Part shown: in pieces, positions 25,664 to 34,989 of the stretch
How the letters are laid out: every line of letters starts with the position of its first letter
Numbering within the stretch: position 1 is the first letter of the stretch
Assembly: GCF_043729335.1 (NCBI RefSeq)
Contig: NZ_JAYTLQ010000054.1
Coordinates: forward strand, 1 to 64,000
Source of the DNA: Crenothrix sp043729335
GTDB taxonomy: Bacteria; Pseudomonadota; Gammaproteobacteria; Methylococcales; Methylomonadaceae
Reading direction: 5' to 3'
Length of the DNA: 64,000 nt
Translations under genes and position numbers: made by a program
Notes under the pieces: model-generated
The model's input: the letters and a program-made list of their open reading frames with translations, nothing else
What the model was told of the DNA's origin: nothing
The model's database searches: none

Positions 25664-26637
25664 AAATTTATATCAATGGTGAAGCGCATGAGTTAACCGG
25701 TACTAAATCAGTGGCCGATATTGTTGCCGCACAAGGTTTAACTGGCAAAAAAATAGCGGTCGAATTAAACCTTGAAATATTGCCATTTCAACAATACAGC
25801 ACGCAACAATTAGTCGACGGTGATCGATTGGAAATTGTTCATGCTATTGGCGGCGGACAAAATGATTCGTTTGTCATTGCGGGAAAAGCTTATCAGTCAC
25901 GCTTACTGGTCGGTACAGGCAAATACAAAGACATGGAAGAAACCCGTTTGGCCATTGAAGCCAGCGGCGCACAAATTGTCACGGTTGCCATACGCCGTAC
26001 CAACATTGGCCAAAATCCAGGCGAACCTAATTTGCTGGATGTTATTTCACCGGACAAATATACCATTTTGCCTAATACCGCAGGCTGCTATACCGCTGAA
26101 GATGCCCTCAGAACCTGTCGATTAGGCAGAGAATTGCTCGGTGGCCATAAACTGGTAAAACTGGAAGTGTTAGCTGATCAAAAAACTTTATTTCCGGATG
26201 TGGAGCAAACTTTTATTGCCGCCAAAATGCTGGTTAAAGAAGGCTTTGACGTTATGGTCTATACCAACGATGATCCGATTGCGGCAAAAAAACTGGAAGA
26301 AATCGGCTGCATCGCTGTTATGCCGCTGGCCGCACCCATTGGATCAGGACTGGGGATACGCAATCCGTATAATATTTTAACCATCGTTGAAAATGCTAGC
26401 GTACCTATTTTGGTCGATGCCGGTGTCGGCACGGCTTCTGATGCTGCGATGGCAATGGAACTGGGCTGTGCAGGAGTGTTGATGAATACCGCTATCGCCG
26501 CCGCGCAAAACCCAATACTGATGGCTTCTGCTATGAGAAAAGGTATTGAAGCGGGCCGTGAAGCCTTTCTGGCCGGACGTATGCCCAAACGACGCTTTGC
26601 TTCTGCCTCATCGCCTCTCGACGGTTTGTTTTTTTAA
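25660..26637 (+). CDS. thiG: ThiS-ThiG fusion: sulfur carrier / thiazole synthase
   Basis: Thiamine thiazole synthesis. Residues 1-67 are a complete ThiS ubiquitin-like domain ending IVHAIGGG (Gly64-66). ThiG follows directly (about 72-325), with LLVGTGKYKDMEETRLAIEAS in part, the Schiff-base Lys167 in VKLEVLAD and PIGSGLGIRNP. In ordinary ThiS the C-terminal Gly-Gly carboxylate is adenylated and thiolated by ThiF. Here it is buried in a peptide bond, so it must be freed or sulfur must come another way. Such fusions are known in some proteobacteria. The gene starts within the aroG stop. Confidence 0.95.
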   Translation: MKIYINGEAHELTGTKSVADIVAAQGLTGKKIAVELNLEILPFQQYSTQQLVDGDRLEIVHAIGGGQNDSFVIAGKAYQSRLLVGTGKYKDMEETRLAIEASGAQIVTVAIRRTNIGQNPGEPNLLDVISPDKYTILPNTAGCYTAEDALRTCRLGRELLGGHKLVKLEVLADQKTLFPDVEQTFIAAKMLVKEGFDVMVYTNDDPIAAKKLEEIGCIAVMPLAAPIGSGLGIRNPYNILTIVENASVPILVDAGVGTASDAAMAMELGCAGVLMNTAIAAAQNPILMASAMRKGIEAGREAFLAGRMPKRRFASASSPLDGLFF

Positions 26638-26678
26638 TACACCCCTATTCCAACGATTACTGTGAAGCGTTACGTCCC

Positions 26679-27368
26679 ATGAACTCTACCGCCCCAACTT
26701 TTACGCAAAAAATCCGAAGTTTTATGCCCAGACAAGGCCGTATAACGGCTGGCCAAGAATTTGCCTTGGAAAATTATTGGCATGAATATGGTCTTGATAC
26801 CCAGTTAAAATACAATTTTGCGGAAGTTTTTGGTCGTGATGCGCCTTTAATCGTAGAAATAGGCTTTGGCAATGGTGAAAGCTTAGCTGAAATGGCCGCT
26901 GCTAACCCTGATAAAAACTATATTGGCATCGAGGTTCATCGGCCGGGTGTAGGCCATTTATTGATGAAAATTAAACAGGAAAATATTACCAACCTCAGAA
27001 TCTATAATCACGATGCCATAGATATTTTGGAAAACCACATTGCTGATGAGAGCGTAACTGGCGTGCATTTGTTTTTTCCGGATCCTTGGCCGAAAAAAAG
27101 ACACTATAAAAGACGTATCGTGCGTACTAGCTTTATTGAACTGCTGCTTAAAAAACTTAAACCCAGCGGTTATTTTCATGCCGCTACCGACTGGGAAAAC
27201 TACGCCGAACACATACTTGAGATGTTGTCTAACGAGCAAGCTCTAAAAAACAGGAGCGCCACACACAATTACTGTGAACGTCCCGATTATAGGCCGCTTA
27301 CGAAGTTTGAACAACGAGGACTGAGTTTAGGACACGGTGTGTGGGATTTGATTTTTACTAAACTGTAA
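26679..27368 (+). CDS. trmB: tRNA (guanine-N7)-methyltransferase
   Basis: Methylates G46 in the variable loop of many tRNAs, using S-adenosylmethionine. The 229 residues show the SAM site VEIGFGNGESLAEMA, IGIEVHRPGVG, and the hallmark FPDPWPKKRHYKRR. The C-terminus has TKFEQRG. It follows the thiS-thiG gene by 41 bp and is convergent with the dynamin-like gene, sharing a hairpin. Confidence 0.96.
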   Translation: MNSTAPTFTQKIRSFMPRQGRITAGQEFALENYWHEYGLDTQLKYNFAEVFGRDAPLIVEIGFGNGESLAEMAAANPDKNYIGIEVHRPGVGHLLMKIKQENITNLRIYNHDAIDILENHIADESVTGVHLFFPDPWPKKRHYKRRIVRTSFIELLLKKLKPSGYFHAATDWENYAEHILEMLSNEQALKNRSATHNYCERPDYRPLTKFEQRGLSLGHGVWDLIFTKL

Positions 27369-27389
27369 CGCTGCTCATCACAGCGTTAC
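27365..27389. terminator. Hairpin between convergent trmB and the dynamin-like gene
   Basis: GTAACGCTG (27365-27373) and CAGCGTTAC (27381-27389) form a perfect 9-bp stem with a 7-base loop, overlapping the trmB stop codon and lying 12 bp from the end of the opposing gene. The T-rich stretch on the plus side is broken (TGGGTTTATGTTT), so termination may be factor-assisted. Confidence 0.55.
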
Positions 27390-27400
27390 TGGGTTTATGT

Positions 27401-29335
27401 TTACGACTTGACTGTGCTATCTAATTGCATTGCCCTAATCATCATAGCCAGCTCATCACGTTGCCTTCTGAGCGGTTCTATTTCCGCTTCAAGCAATGCG
27501 ATCTTTTCTGCTACCGAGCCTTTTGAATCATTGATTTTTCTCAGCAACTGCATGCGGCTTTCAATTTGCTTTTTATGATCTTTAATTTGGTGCATTAACG
27601 GCGTTAGTACACCGTTGCTCCAGGCAATAGAATCAGCATGGGCTTGACGAAGTACATTTCTCGCCTTGGCAATCAAGGTACTGTAAAGTTTGTGTATCAC
27701 CAAACTTTGTTCGGTCATTGTGGTTTTTGCGCTCAATCGAAACGCTTCGCCTTCTGAAAATATCTGTTCCAACTCAACTTGATAAGGTTTTATTGAAAAT
27801 AACGGCGGCTCAATCTCTTTAAAGCCGTATTCGTCTTTAAATTTTTTGTGTATAGCTTTAACCAAACGCCGTGTCTCGTTAGTGATATCGATAGAATCCT
27901 GTAACAAATCACGTAAATCATCAAATAACTTACGCATGTTTTGTTTCATGCCAAACGTCGTCAAACTTTTAGACATGTCACTACGGGTACCTCTAATGAC
28001 CGGATCGATTTTTTCTTTCGAAAATGAGTCAATTAACATCTTGGCTTGCACAGAGAACACGCGACGGCTGGCCTGAAAGTTCTCAATATTTGCCATATAC
28101 AGCTGCTGTCTATCACGGGTTTCAGCCATCAATTTGGCAGTCATATCGTGATTTTCAAAATCGATTTTTTTAAATTCTTCAAGCTGCTTAGCTGCATTGG
28201 TCATTGCCAAATCAGTAATGCTTGATGATTCATTCACTAAAAAACCGATATCTCGCGTCAATGAACCCATTAATATCGAGCGCCGCTGTAATAAAATATC
28301 GTTAGCCAGGTATTTTTCCAGCCCCTCTAAACGACTTTTTTCCAGCAATGCGTTATCGCCTTTCACTTTACCTAATAGCGCCTGTTTAGCCGAGACCGGG
28401 AAAATAGCACTTTCATCAAGCTTTAGCGTAGCCGCTGCGGTTTTAATTTGCGAATTGATGGCATCCTGGTAACCTCGATCACCGGCAAGATCATCCCACA
28501 TAGCATCAATTTTATTCATGACGACAGCAAGACCTTGCTTATTACCACCACGGGTAATGCACACATGGTTCATCCACATATCCATATCACTTTTGGTGAC
28601 ACCGGTATCGGCAGCCAGCACAAACACAATAGCCTGTGCACTGGGCAACATGTTTAAGGTCAGCTCAGGTTCAGTCCCCAAGGCATTTAAGCCTGGCGTG
28701 TCTAAAATACATAAACCTTGCTGTAATAAAGGATGAGGAAAACTGATTAAGGCATGGCGCCAACAGGGAATTTCCACTTTTTCCGGATTGACAACACCTT
28801 GTTCTGCGGCCAATCTTTCATTCCACAAACCCAGTTTGTCGGCAACTTGCCGATCAACCATTTTTGTAGCACACAATTCTTTAAAAGCTTCTTGCATTTG
28901 CCCTGGCGAATTACTGTCCAGCTTAAACTGCGTCCATCTTTGCGGTTGCTGCTTCAATTCTGCCAGCGAAATATCTTCAAGCCGACTTTCTATATTCAGC
29001 AAGCGAATATAACTGCCGCCCTCTTCATCGTAAAACAGCTCTGTCGGCGACATGGTCGTGCGACCTGCCGTAGATGGCAGTAACCGAACGCCTGTTTCAG
29101 CAAAAAACAGCGAGTTAATTAATTCGGTTTTACCGCGTGAAAATTCCGCGACAAAAGCCAAAGTAATACGATCAGTTTGCAGATTACTAATTGCATTTAG
29201 AATCGTATTAGTGCTGTGCGGATCATTCATTCCATAACGAATGCGCCATTGATGATACATTTCTATAGCCTGCACCACTTTGGCACGCCAGAGCGCATAC
29301 TCGTGCATTTGATCTTTAAATTCCAGATTCCTCAT
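27401..29335 (-). CDS. Dynamin-family GTPase
   Basis: Large GTPase of 644 residues with an N-terminal helix (about 1-45), a G domain (about 55-360) and a long helical stalk ending in a coiled coil (about 580-640). The P-loop is AEFSRGKT (63-70), with Ala in place of the first Gly. Then come the Thr-rich switch GRTTMSP, DTPGLNALG (212-220) and NKIDAMW (274-280). Bacterial dynamin-like proteins remodel membranes or help segregate chromosomes (E. coli CrfC is related); the role here is unknown. It is monocistronic and divergent from nothing, with pyrE 150 bp upstream on the same strand. Confidence 0.88.
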   Translation of the reverse strand: MRNLEFKDQMHEYALWRAKVVQAIEMYHQWRIRYGMNDPHSTNTILNAISNLQTDRITLAFVAEFSRGKTELINSLFFAETGVRLLPSTAGRTTMSPTELFYDEEGGSYIRLLNIESRLEDISLAELKQQPQRWTQFKLDSNSPGQMQEAFKELCATKMVDRQVADKLGLWNERLAAEQGVVNPEKVEIPCWRHALISFPHPLLQQGLCILDTPGLNALGTEPELTLNMLPSAQAIVFVLAADTGVTKSDMDMWMNHVCITRGGNKQGLAVVMNKIDAMWDDLAGDRGYQDAINSQIKTAAATLKLDESAIFPVSAKQALLGKVKGDNALLEKSRLEGLEKYLANDILLQRRSILMGSLTRDIGFLVNESSSITDLAMTNAAKQLEEFKKIDFENHDMTAKLMAETRDRQQLYMANIENFQASRRVFSVQAKMLIDSFSKEKIDPVIRGTRSDMSKSLTTFGMKQNMRKLFDDLRDLLQDSIDITNETRRLVKAIHKKFKDEYGFKEIEPPLFSIKPYQVELEQIFSEGEAFRLSAKTTMTEQSLVIHKLYSTLIAKARNVLRQAHADSIAWSNGVLTPLMHQIKDHKKQIESRMQLLRKINDSKGSVAEKIALLEAEIEPLRRQRDELAMMIRAMQLDSTVKS

Positions 29336-29482
29336 GGCAAGCCTTTTATTGCTAACACAATTCTATAATGTAAGTCGAACTAGTTAATTAGATAGTTGTT
29401 TCTCGTTAATTGTAGCCTATATCTCAGTAACTGTTAGCTTAAGATGTTTTTATTTTTAAAATTTGAAAAATTAAATTTAATT

Positions 29483-30118
29483 CTAAATTCCATAACGATG
29501 TTGATACGCTAATATCTCATCAACTGGGTAGCTAGGATTAAGTTTAGTGTATTCTATAATATCTGCCAGCGTAATGATTGAAACCACTGGCATCTGAAAT
29601 AGCATGCTGACTTCCTGAATGGCAGAAACGTCATTATTGCCTTTTTCCTGCCTGTCCAATGCAATTAAAACCCCGACTGGCGTGGCTCCTGCGTTTTTTA
29701 TGATATCCACAGACTCTTTAACGGATGTGCCGGCAGTAATCACGTCATCTAAAATAAGCACACGCCCTTGCAAAGCAGAACCGACTAAAGCCCCCCCTTC
29801 GCCGTGATCTTTAGCTTCTTTGCGATTGAACACAAAAGGAATATCTTTAGACGTTAAGTGACTGTAGGCAATGGACGTCGCACACACCAAAGGAATGCCT
29901 TTGTAGGCTGGCCCATACAAAATATCCGGATTAATATCGGATTGCACCAGCGCTTGGGCGTAAAACTGCCCAAGTTTTGCCAATTTCATCCCAGTATCAA
30001 ATAAACCGGTGTTAAAAAAATAAGGACTGGTTCGACCCGATTTAAGCTGAAATTGGCCAAATTTAAGTACACCACAATCAAGTGCGTAGGCAATGAAATT
30101 TTTTTGATAATCGAGCAT
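29483..30118 (-). CDS. pyrE: Orotate phosphoribosyltransferase
   Basis: Converts orotate and PRPP to orotidine 5'-phosphate in pyrimidine synthesis. The 211 residues show KSGRTSPYFFNTGLF, PDILYGPAYKGIPL, FNRKEAKDHGEGG (active loop) and the PRPP-binding VLILDDVITAGTSV. It lies 33 bp after hemW on the same strand, so they may be co-transcribed. No attenuator of the E. coli rph-pyrE type is visible. Confidence 0.96.
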   Translation of the reverse strand: MLDYQKNFIAYALDCGVLKFGQFQLKSGRTSPYFFNTGLFDTGMKLAKLGQFYAQALVQSDINPDILYGPAYKGIPLVCATSIAYSHLTSKDIPFVFNRKEAKDHGEGGALVGSALQGRVLILDDVITAGTSVKESVDIIKNAGATPVGVLIALDRQEKGNNDVSAIQEVSMLFQMPVVSIITLADIIEYTKLNPSYPVDEILAYQHRYGI

Positions 30119-30151
30119 AGTTAATGTGTCTGTTGATTCTGGGCAGGTTTA

Positions 30152-31285
30152 TTAAGGCATGAATTTTTCTAGGATATTATCCAGAAAATTCCAGCCTTTT
30201 GCGGAGCAATAATAGTGATCATTTTGTTTAATAAGCAAATTTTCTTGAACACATTCAGTTAAAGCCGGCTCCAATGTCTCTATATTAAGCCCTGTAGCGG
30301 ATTGATAGGCTGCCAAATTAAAGCCTTGTCGTAAGCGCAGGCGGTTCATAACAAATTCTAAAGGCACATCATGGAGGGCAATTACTTTAGCTTCAGCAGG
30401 TTTAAAGGATGCCGCCAAATAGTGCGCCGGACTTTTCGGTTTAACGGTGCGCACAATTTGGTTGGGTAACCTTTGCGTTATCTTGCCATGCGCTCCAGCA
30501 CCAATACCTAAATAATCTCCAAATTGCCAATAATTGACATTATGTTGGCTTTGTTTTCCAAAACGGCTATAGGCTGAGATTTCATATTGCTGGTACTGTT
30601 GTGCCGCCAATAACGCTTGGCAACGCTGTTGAATATCATAAACCAAGTCATCATGAGGCAAAGACGGGGGAAAACGGTAAAAATAAGTATTCGGCTCCAG
30701 CGTCATCTGGTAAAAAGAAATATGTGTAGGCGCAAGGTTAATGGCCGTTGTCATATCGCTGATACTGGTTTCCAGAGTAGCGCCGGGTACGGCGTACATT
30801 AAGTCTAGATTGAAATTATCAAATCCCGCCTGATGGGCAATACCTGCGGCTTTAATGGCTTCTATTCCAGAATGCACGCGTCCTAAATTAGCCAGCAGAT
30901 CATCATTAAATGATTGCACGCCTATCGATAAGCGATTTATTCCGATAGCCCTAAACTCTTTAAACTTATCACTCTCGAAAGTACCCGGATTGGCTTCCAG
31001 GGTAATTTCTATATCGTCCGCTAACGTTAACTGTTGTTTGATACCACGCAGTAACCGATCCAGAGCCTCAGGTGAGAACAAACTAGGAGTTCCTCCCCCC
31101 ATAAAAATGCTGCTAATCGGTCGTTGCACTGCATAGCGATTAATATCTACCGCCAAATCTTCTAGTAATTTATTGATGTATTCCGCTTCTGGTATAGCCG
31201 ACTTCACGGCATGTGAATTAAAATCACAATAAGGGCATTTTTTTATGCACCAAGGAAAATGGACATACAAACTAAGTGGCAACAA
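30152..31285 (-). CDS. hemW: Radical SAM heme chaperone HemW
   Basis: 377-residue radical-SAM protein related to coproporphyrinogen dehydrogenase HemN. The cluster motif is CIKKCPYCDFNSH (Cys13, Cys17, Cys20). GGGTPSLFSP, LEANPGT and IGVQSFND are family motifs. HemW lacks the extra Cys of HemN and carries heme to target proteins, such as respiratory enzymes. Short length and start position match HemW. First gene of a possible hemW-pyrE unit; about 260 bp separate it from the divergent regulator. Confidence 0.93.
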   Translation of the reverse strand: MLPLSLYVHFPWCIKKCPYCDFNSHAVKSAIPEAEYINKLLEDLAVDINRYAVQRPISSIFMGGGTPSLFSPEALDRLLRGIKQQLTLADDIEITLEANPGTFESDKFKEFRAIGINRLSIGVQSFNDDLLANLGRVHSGIEAIKAAGIAHQAGFDNFNLDLMYAVPGATLETSISDMTTAINLAPTHISFYQMTLEPNTYFYRFPPSLPHDDLVYDIQQRCQALLAAQQYQQYEISAYSRFGKQSQHNVNYWQFGDYLGIGAGAHGKITQRLPNQIVRTVKPKSPAHYLAASFKPAEAKVIALHDVPLEFVMNRLRLRQGFNLAAYQSATGLNIETLEPALTECVQENLLIKQNDHYYCSAKGWNFLDNILEKFMP

Positions 31286-31549
31286 GATTATCTAAAATGT
31301 TTAGTTAAAAGTCCTTTCAGTTTATCATTAGACTGACTGTGAAAAAGGTAATTTTCCACATTTAAATTTTTTAATTTATGCTATGGGCATCCAATGCAAT
31401 GAATGCTCTGCACTAAAAATGACAGATTATCTTTAATTTGAAGGGTAGAAATAAAATCTGTTTTTTGCCCTGCATTATTTACGATTTTTCCTGCTTTTCG
31501 TGGACAATAACTCACATCACTCACTAACAACCCAATAAATTCAAAGCTC

Positions 31550-32218
31550 ATGAGACTACTGCTTGTTGAAGATGACGAAATACTGGGCGATGGCCTGGTT
31601 GCTGGTTTAAAAATGGAAGGTTACGCCGTAGATTGGCTAACCAATGGCAAACTGGCTGACGAAGCCCTGAAAATTAACAGCTATGAGCTGATTGTGCTTG
31701 ACCTTAATCTGCCTGACATGGACGGCATGGATATTTTACGTGCGTTGCGAGCCCGTAAAGACGAAACACCCGTCATGGTACTCACCGCCAAAGATACCGT
31801 GCCCGACCGCGTACTGGGGCTTGATAGCGGCGCGGATGATTTTGTCATCAAACCCTTTGAGCTGGATGAAGTTTGCGCGCGATTACGTGCACTGGCACGC
31901 CGTAATGAAGGCCGCAGCGTGCCCCATATTGAGCACAAAGGCGTTATTTTGGAGCCAGCCTCCCACCAAATCACCTATATGGGCGAAAAAGTAGAGCTAT
32001 CGCAAAAAGAATTCGAAATACTGAGTTTTTTAATGAGCAACATAGGCCGCGTGGTATCTCGCGCAAGATTGGAGGAAAGCCTGTATTCGTGGAATTCCGA
32101 TATAGAAAGCAATACCGTTGAAGTCCACATCCATTATTTACGCAAAAAACTGGATGCTGCTCTGATTCGTACCGTCAGAGGCGTAGGCTATATTATTGAT
32201 AGCGATGACGACGCATGA
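31550..32218 (+). CDS. OmpR-family response regulator (QseB/PmrA-like)
   Basis: 222 residues. Receiver domain (about 1-115) with acidic pocket Glu-Asp-Asp (VEDDEIL), phosphoacceptor Asp in IVLDLNLPDMDG (Asp51), a conserved Thr in VLTAKD and Lys in VIKPFE. A winged-helix DNA-binding domain follows (about 125-218), with the end VEVHIHYLRKKL and RTVRGVGYII. The stop overlaps the kinase ATG as ATGA. It is the QseB/PmrA/TctD branch by sequence; the inducing signal is unknown. Confidence 0.9.
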   Translation: MRLLLVEDDEILGDGLVAGLKMEGYAVDWLTNGKLADEALKINSYELIVLDLNLPDMDGMDILRALRARKDETPVMVLTAKDTVPDRVLGLDSGADDFVIKPFELDEVCARLRALARRNEGRSVPHIEHKGVILEPASHQITYMGEKVELSQKEFEILSFLMSNIGRVVSRARLEESLYSWNSDIESNTVEVHIHYLRKKLDAALIRTVRGVGYIIDSDDDA

Positions 32219-33840
32219 ACTATTCACTCAGGCAACGCCTGCTGATTAGCTTACTTTCTGCGTCCATGCTGATCTGGGGCATTACCGCCTATATCAGCTA
32301 TAAAACCACGCGCAGCGAAGTGGGTGAATTATTTGATGCCGAGCTCGCGCAATCGGGCAAAGTGTTGCTGGCATTCTTGGAAACCTTACCCAAAGATGAG
32401 CCATTAGAAGAAAATTGGAAACAAAATCAAGCCGAAGCACTCAATCGCTATTTTCCAAAAAAATTTCCTTATCAGCTTGATAATGAAAATCAGGATTTAT
32501 TTTTAGACGAAGAAAATGATCCCCGATTTCATCTGCACAATTTCAATGAAATCGATACCAGTGATCCTTTATCACATGCCTTTGACGAACTGCTACAAGC
32601 CAAAGATTTTGACCGTAAATACAAATACGAACGTAAAATTGTTTTTCAATTGTGGAGTGAAGATGGCCGCTTACTACGGCATTCCAAAAACGCGCCAGAA
32701 CAGCCCTTTGCCAAAGGCACAGAAGGCCTGAGTAAAACCACGATTGATGGGGATTTATGGCACGTTTTTAGCTTAGCTAATACCAGCGGCGAATATATTA
32801 TTCAGGTTGGGCAAAAACAAGCCATTCGTACCGAGTTAACGGAAGAAATTTCATCCCAGTTGGTCACGCAATTTTTATATGGCATGCCATTTTTAGGTGT
32901 GGTCATCTGGTTAATTGTCGGTCATGCGTTAAGGCCATTTAACCGCCTGGAAAAGCAACTGGCCAAACGCGAAGCCAGTTACCTTAAGCCTTTGTCAACA
33001 CAAAAACTCCCCAGCGAAATAGTGCCCGTTGTTAATGAAATGAATAATCTGTTTGTACAACTGGAAGAAGCCTTGGAACATGAGCGGCAATTTACCGCCG
33101 ATGCGTCTCACGAGCTAAGAACGCCTTTGGCGGGATTATTGACCCAAGCGCAAGTGGCCTTAAGAACTAACGATGAAACCGTACGCACCCAAGCCTTGGA
33201 ACGGATAAAGCAAGGCGTTAACCGCATGACCTACATGGTGCAACAGTTACTGACTTTTTCACGGATTGAATCCTCCAGCTCGGCATTTTTGGCTAAGACG
33301 ACGTTGTGTTTGCACGATGAAATCATTCAGGTGATTACCGAGCTTGAACCTCATGCCCATAAAAAACGCTTACAACTAGAAGTCGTTGCCGATGAGCATA
33401 AGCCATCAATAATCGCCAATGGTCAACTTATCAATATTCTGGTCAAAAATATTATTGATAACGCCATTAAATATACCCCTAATAAAGGCACTGTTATGGT
33501 GACTCTGACCCACAATAACAGCCATCTGACCTTTTGTGTGGAAGACTCCGGCCCAGGAATAGCACCGGATCAGTACGAACTCTCGTTAAAACGCTTCCAC
33601 CGCTGTGTTGAAACTGCCGGTACGGCACAAGGCACCGGACTGGGGTTTTCTATTGTGCAACGCATAGCCAGTATTCATGGCGCAACACTTACACTAGGAA
33701 AATCCGAGCTAGGTGGCCTTAAAGTAACTGTATTATTTTCTCTGCCTAAAAAACTCAATGAGTTAACATTACAAAGTAAATTAAGTTTTTTCAGCCGTAA
33801 AAAATCTGACACGCTATTAAAACCGCCGTTTACACAATAG
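32215..33840 (+). CDS. Sensor histidine kinase (QseC/PmrB-like)
   Basis: Membrane kinase of 541 residues that partners with the upstream regulator. Helix 1 is about residues 8-26 and helix 2 about 220-240; the periplasmic part between is about 190 residues, longer than in E. coli QseC, and acidic (several Asp/Glu runs). HAMP is followed by the phosphoacceptor ASHELRTPLAG, N-box NIIDNAIKYTP, G-box EDSGPGIAPD and GTGLGFSIVQ. An EPLE segment recalls the ExxE iron motif of PmrB, but this is weak. The C-terminal 25 residues beyond the ATPase are basic. Confidence 0.9.
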   Translation: MNYSLRQRLLISLLSASMLIWGITAYISYKTTRSEVGELFDAELAQSGKVLLAFLETLPKDEPLEENWKQNQAEALNRYFPKKFPYQLDNENQDLFLDEENDPRFHLHNFNEIDTSDPLSHAFDELLQAKDFDRKYKYERKIVFQLWSEDGRLLRHSKNAPEQPFAKGTEGLSKTTIDGDLWHVFSLANTSGEYIIQVGQKQAIRTELTEEISSQLVTQFLYGMPFLGVVIWLIVGHALRPFNRLEKQLAKREASYLKPLSTQKLPSEIVPVVNEMNNLFVQLEEALEHERQFTADASHELRTPLAGLLTQAQVALRTNDETVRTQALERIKQGVNRMTYMVQQLLTFSRIESSSSAFLAKTTLCLHDEIIQVITELEPHAHKKRLQLEVVADEHKPSIIANGQLINILVKNIIDNAIKYTPNKGTVMVTLTHNNSHLTFCVEDSGPGIAPDQYELSLKRFHRCVETAGTAQGTGLGFSIVQRIASIHGATLTLGKSELGGLKVTVLFSLPKKLNELTLQSKLSFFSRKKSDTLLKPPFTQ

Positions 33841-33864
33841 TTTTTTATGAGGTACTTCGTCGCG

Positions 33865-33970
33865 GAAAGGCACGAAAGAAAAAGTGTACGATTCTAAAAG
33901 AGTCATGGATAAAAACAAAATATCCGTTATGGTCAGTTTCATCTGCGCTCTATGTTTTTTCGTACCTTTC
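33865..33970. repeat. Imperfect long-loop inverted repeat after the kinase gene
   Basis: GAAAGGCACGAAAGAAAA (from 33865) pairs, with about two mismatches, with TTTTTTCGTACCTTTC (33955-33970). Its bases resemble interspersed intergenic repeats built on CGTGCCTTTC that I know from other gammaproteobacterial genomes. It may be a degenerate copy, or a transcript end. Confidence 0.4.
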
Positions 33971-34015
33971 TATCGTTTCAAGAATCCATCTTTAGTTTTA
34001 GTGGGTAATGAATAA
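33905..34015 (+). CDS. Possible 36-residue hydrophobic peptide
   Basis: ATG at 33905 opens MDKNKISVMVSFICALCFFVP and runs 36 codons to TAA; the middle is one hydrophobic segment. It lies inside the imperfect inverted repeat, and no good ribosome site precedes it. Chance is as likely as a real small protein. Confidence 0.2.
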   Translation: MDKNKISVMVSFICALCFFVPFYRFKNPSLVLVGNE

Positions 34016-34017
34016 CC

Positions 34018-34890
34018 TCAGAAAATAACCATATCATCCGGCTCATCAACCACCGAATTACTTAACGTGCCAATCCCCTCAATTTCAATCCTAACTGTCT
34101 GCCCAACCTTTAAATAGCCACGCGGCTGCATTTTTACCCCAACCCCACTCGGTGTACCCGTAGTAATCACATCCCCAGGCTCCAAGGTCATGGCTTGCGA
34201 CAAATACGCCACCATCTCGTAACAATTAAAAATCATGTGCTGGGTGTTAGAATTTTGCCGTAGCTCATCATCCACCCAGGTTTTAAGATTCAGGTTATGC
34301 GGATCGGTGATTTCATCGCTGGTCACCAACCAAGGACCGAGCGGGCCGCAAGTATCAAACGACTTACCAAGCATCATGGTCGGCGAACGTGCCTGAAAAT
34401 CCCGTACCGACACATCGTTGGCCACGGTAAAACCGGCAATTACTTGGTGCGCTATATCTACCGGCACATGACGACAACGTTTGCCGATGACAAACGCCAG
34501 TTCACCTTCATAATCCAGCTTATCAGATACTTTGGGCATGTGGATAGCATCACCATCCCCGATCACACAAGTACTTTGTTTGGTAAAAAAGCTCGGATAT
34601 TCCGGTTTGTCTTTGCCGGTCTCGGCAATATGGTCGGCATAATTCAACGCAACCGCCAAATACTTGCCAGGTCTTGCTACAGGTGCTGCCAATTTAACCT
34701 CGGATAATAAAAATTGGGGCTGTGCAGACTCAACCAGCCGTCGCATACGCTCCATAGCACTATCACCTGCTGCCAAAAAATCGATCATAGTGGCCGGGAT
34801 TTTCGGATCATCTTGGCTATCAACCACGCTATCGCCACACACAGCCCCGACTCGCGCTAGGCCATTATGGATAAATGTCACCAGTTTCAT
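34018..34890 (-). CDS. Fumarylacetoacetate hydrolase family protein
   Basis: 290 residues of the FAH/HpaG/YcgM superfamily, which hydrolyses or decarboxylates acyl-oxo acids. The divalent-metal site is in KLDYEGELAFVIGKRCRHV; VANDVSVRDFQARSP, GKSFDTCGPLGPWLVT, and VITTGTPSGVG are the family core. The substrate is not readable; oxaloacetate tautomerase/decarboxylase and acylpyruvase members share this pattern. It is divergent from rpe across 100 bp. Confidence 0.9.
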   Translation of the reverse strand: MKLVTFIHNGLARVGAVCGDSVVDSQDDPKIPATMIDFLAAGDSAMERMRRLVESAQPQFLLSEVKLAAPVARPGKYLAVALNYADHIAETGKDKPEYPSFFTKQSTCVIGDGDAIHMPKVSDKLDYEGELAFVIGKRCRHVPVDIAHQVIAGFTVANDVSVRDFQARSPTMMLGKSFDTCGPLGPWLVTSDEITDPHNLNLKTWVDDELRQNSNTQHMIFNCYEMVAYLSQAMTLEPGDVITTGTPSGVGVKMQPRGYLKVGQTVRIEIEGIGTLSNSVVDEPDDMVIF

Positions 34891-34954
34891 TGTTAGTTTC
34901 CTGTTTGATTCTCAATGGCGTTATTGTATAGAAGAGCGCAAGGCAAAAAAAAGA

Positions 34955-34960
34955 TATAAT
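34955..34960 (+). promoter_or_regulatory. Likely -10 box for rpe
   Basis: Perfect TATAAT 30 bp before the rpe ATG, with a strong AAGGAG ribosome site between them. No good -35 hexamer at 16-18 bp. Confidence 0.5.
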
Positions 34961-34989
34961 GGCTTATTTATACCGCTAAGGAGAATAAG

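Noticed and set aside
28754..29083. Plus-strand frames of about 70-110 codons opposite the dynamin-like gene
   Set aside because: Antisense shadows of a long conserved gene.
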